Source of the DNA: Sphingobacterium thalpophilum
Lineage (GTDB): Bacteria; Bacteroidota; Bacteroidia; Sphingobacteriales; Sphingobacteriaceae
Length of the DNA: 64,000 nt
Reading direction: 5' to 3'
Assembly: GCF_038396785.1 (NCBI RefSeq)
Contig: NZ_CP151087.1
Span: 3,286,001-3,350,000 of the forward strand
Below are positions 63,218 through 64,000 of the stretch, piece by piece; position 1 is the first letter of the stretch, and every line of letters begins with the position of its first letter. The notes beneath the pieces were generated by a model that saw only the letters and a program-made list of their open reading frames with translations, searched no databases and was not told where the DNA came from. The translations under genes and the position numbers were made by a program.

Positions 63218-64000
63218 TTAGCGTGGATTTTGCAACATGCCTGTAATTTGAACTACATCTTGAGGAATCAATATTTGATATCGCAGATTATTTGGAGGAA
63301 GTGTATAGGATTTTTCCACGCCATCCCGTACAATCTTGCGCACCAAAGTCTTCTGAAATTTTTGATCTCTATTAAGCCTTTTAAGGTCAGAGACCCTAAC
63401 ACCTCTAAAAATCAGCTCCTTACGGCGTTCTTGCAAAATATATGTCAATACCTCATCCTGGGATTTGAGTGCAGAAGGAAATACATATTCCTTTGCAAAA
63501 CGTTTATTCAGCAATACCTCCAATGTAGCTTTTGCCATATTCAATTCTCCTTTGCGTGACAAACATTCTGCTTTTATCAGAAAAATCTCATCCACAGCCA
63601 GACCGCAGAAGAAACTCGAGTTATAGAATCCTGCATAATTTCCTTTAAAACCGATAGTACCATCCGTTTTTTTATTAAAGAATATAGTCTTTCTTAAATC
63701 TCCCTCATCATACAATCCGAAAAGGGCTGAATCAACATTTGCCCTTTTAGCATTTAAAATAGTTAGATCTGTATTATAGGCCAGAAAGATCGTTTCGGGA
63801 TTCATAATTTCAAAGGGTGTAGTACTATTTGGATTCCTTGATTTATAATCCATAAGCTCGTTATGGACCGCTAGGGTTTTTTCCGCATATTCCAATGCTT
63901 TATCGTAGTTTTGCATCAAGAGATTTACTCGTGCCAACATCGCGAGTGCAGCGGTACGTGACGGCCTAGTTGAAAAGTCAACGCGCACAGGGAGCAGATT
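63218..64000 (-). CDS. SusD/RagB-family lipoprotein, C-terminal part (runs off window)
   Basis: About 260 codons present: helical TPR-like part (RTAALAMLARVNLLMQNYDK), then the RagB end (ILQERRKELIFRGVRVSDLK, PNNLRYQILIPQDVVQITGM-LQNPR). The ending QNPR and layout match the susD at 12845-14206. The 5' end lies beyond 64000; a susC upstream is expected. Confidence 0.9.
   Translation of the reverse strand, partial: NLLPVRVDFSTRPSRTAALAMLARVNLLMQNYDKALEYAEKTLAVHNELMDYKSRNPNSTTPFEIMNPETIFLAYNTDLTILNAKRANVDSALFGLYDEGDLRKTIFFNKKTDGTIGFKGNYAGFYNSSFFCGLAVDEIFLIKAECLSRKGELNMAKATLEVLLNKRFAKEYVFPSALKSQDEVLTYILQERRKELIFRGVRVSDLKRLNRDQKFQKTLVRKIVRDGVEKSYTLPPNNLRYQILIPQDVVQITGMLQNPR

Overview
The window reads as chromosome of a Bacteroidota bacterium, most likely Sphingobacteriaceae (Sphingobacterium-like). 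The grounds are three SusC/SusD-type loci, a GldL/GldM remnant, DUF6266 and DUF6520 proteins, TAnnTTTG-type promoter boxes and low GC. No rRNA or tRNA gene was recognised.

Layout. 0-12 kb: a hipBA toxin-antitoxin pair beside an mscS channel gene and an mscS 3' remnant; a broken gldL/gldM piece; a truncated fic; a leftward cluster of two DUF6266 proteins, two membrane proteins and a CHAP peptidase; an HTH protein; a LytS/LytTR two-component pair; a LpxL-like acyltransferase with a decayed small gene; a Crp/Fnr regulator. 12-18.4 kb: a small secreted DUF6520 protein facing a leftward operon of small protein, TlpA thioredoxin, SusC and SusD. 18.4-20.7 kb: two related modules, each with a leftward structured leader, a micro-ORF and a divergent HTH gene.

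20.8-30.8 kb is a mobile-element pile-up: a truncated Abi gene fused to an Rpn nuclease fragment, an IS21-type element (istA/istB) carrying a trio of overlapping tyrosine recombinases (RIT type) at its istB end, and an ISL3-type element in its other end. 31.0-46.3 kb is a leftward stress-tolerance island: Crp/Fnr regulator, two Hsp20, YfdX, lipoprotein, zinc peptidase, DnaJ/CbpA, FtsH fragment, thioredoxin, ClpB, an HPF-sigma fusion, HdeD, KefB-type antiporter, MscS-like protein, membrane protein, DnaK. The content parallels the proteobacterial transmissible locus of stress tolerance (LHR/tLST). Several members are damaged: dnaK has an internal deletion, ftsH keeps only its C-terminus, trx has an in-frame stop, and the lipoprotein has a frameshift in an A7 run. 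46.4-50 kb is decayed: RND/TolC remnants, a HYC_CC_PP gene with an in-frame TGA, an IS4-type transposase fragment and a second Rpn copy. The two nearly identical Rpn copies lie in the same orientation on either side of the 28 kb foreign block.

50-64 kb returns to ordinary Sphingobacterium-like sequence: a truncated lipoprotein over a histidine-kinase remnant, a SusC-SusD-DUF4397-phosphodiester glycosidase operon, an XRE regulator, a PAS histidine kinase, a LacI regulator with an internal deletion, OmpA-like and PRC-barrel stress proteins, and a second DUF6520 gene facing another susD that runs off the window.

How it fits together: the island pairs chaperones and a disaggregase (Hsp20, DnaJ, ClpB, DnaK) with envelope and pH functions (YfdX, HdeD, KefB, MscS-like) and two regulators, one Crp/Fnr type with a candidate TTGAT-N4-ATCAA box before hsp20, and one fusing a ribosome-hibernation domain to sigma domains. 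All functions are read from sequence motifs and remembered family features; no database search was run.
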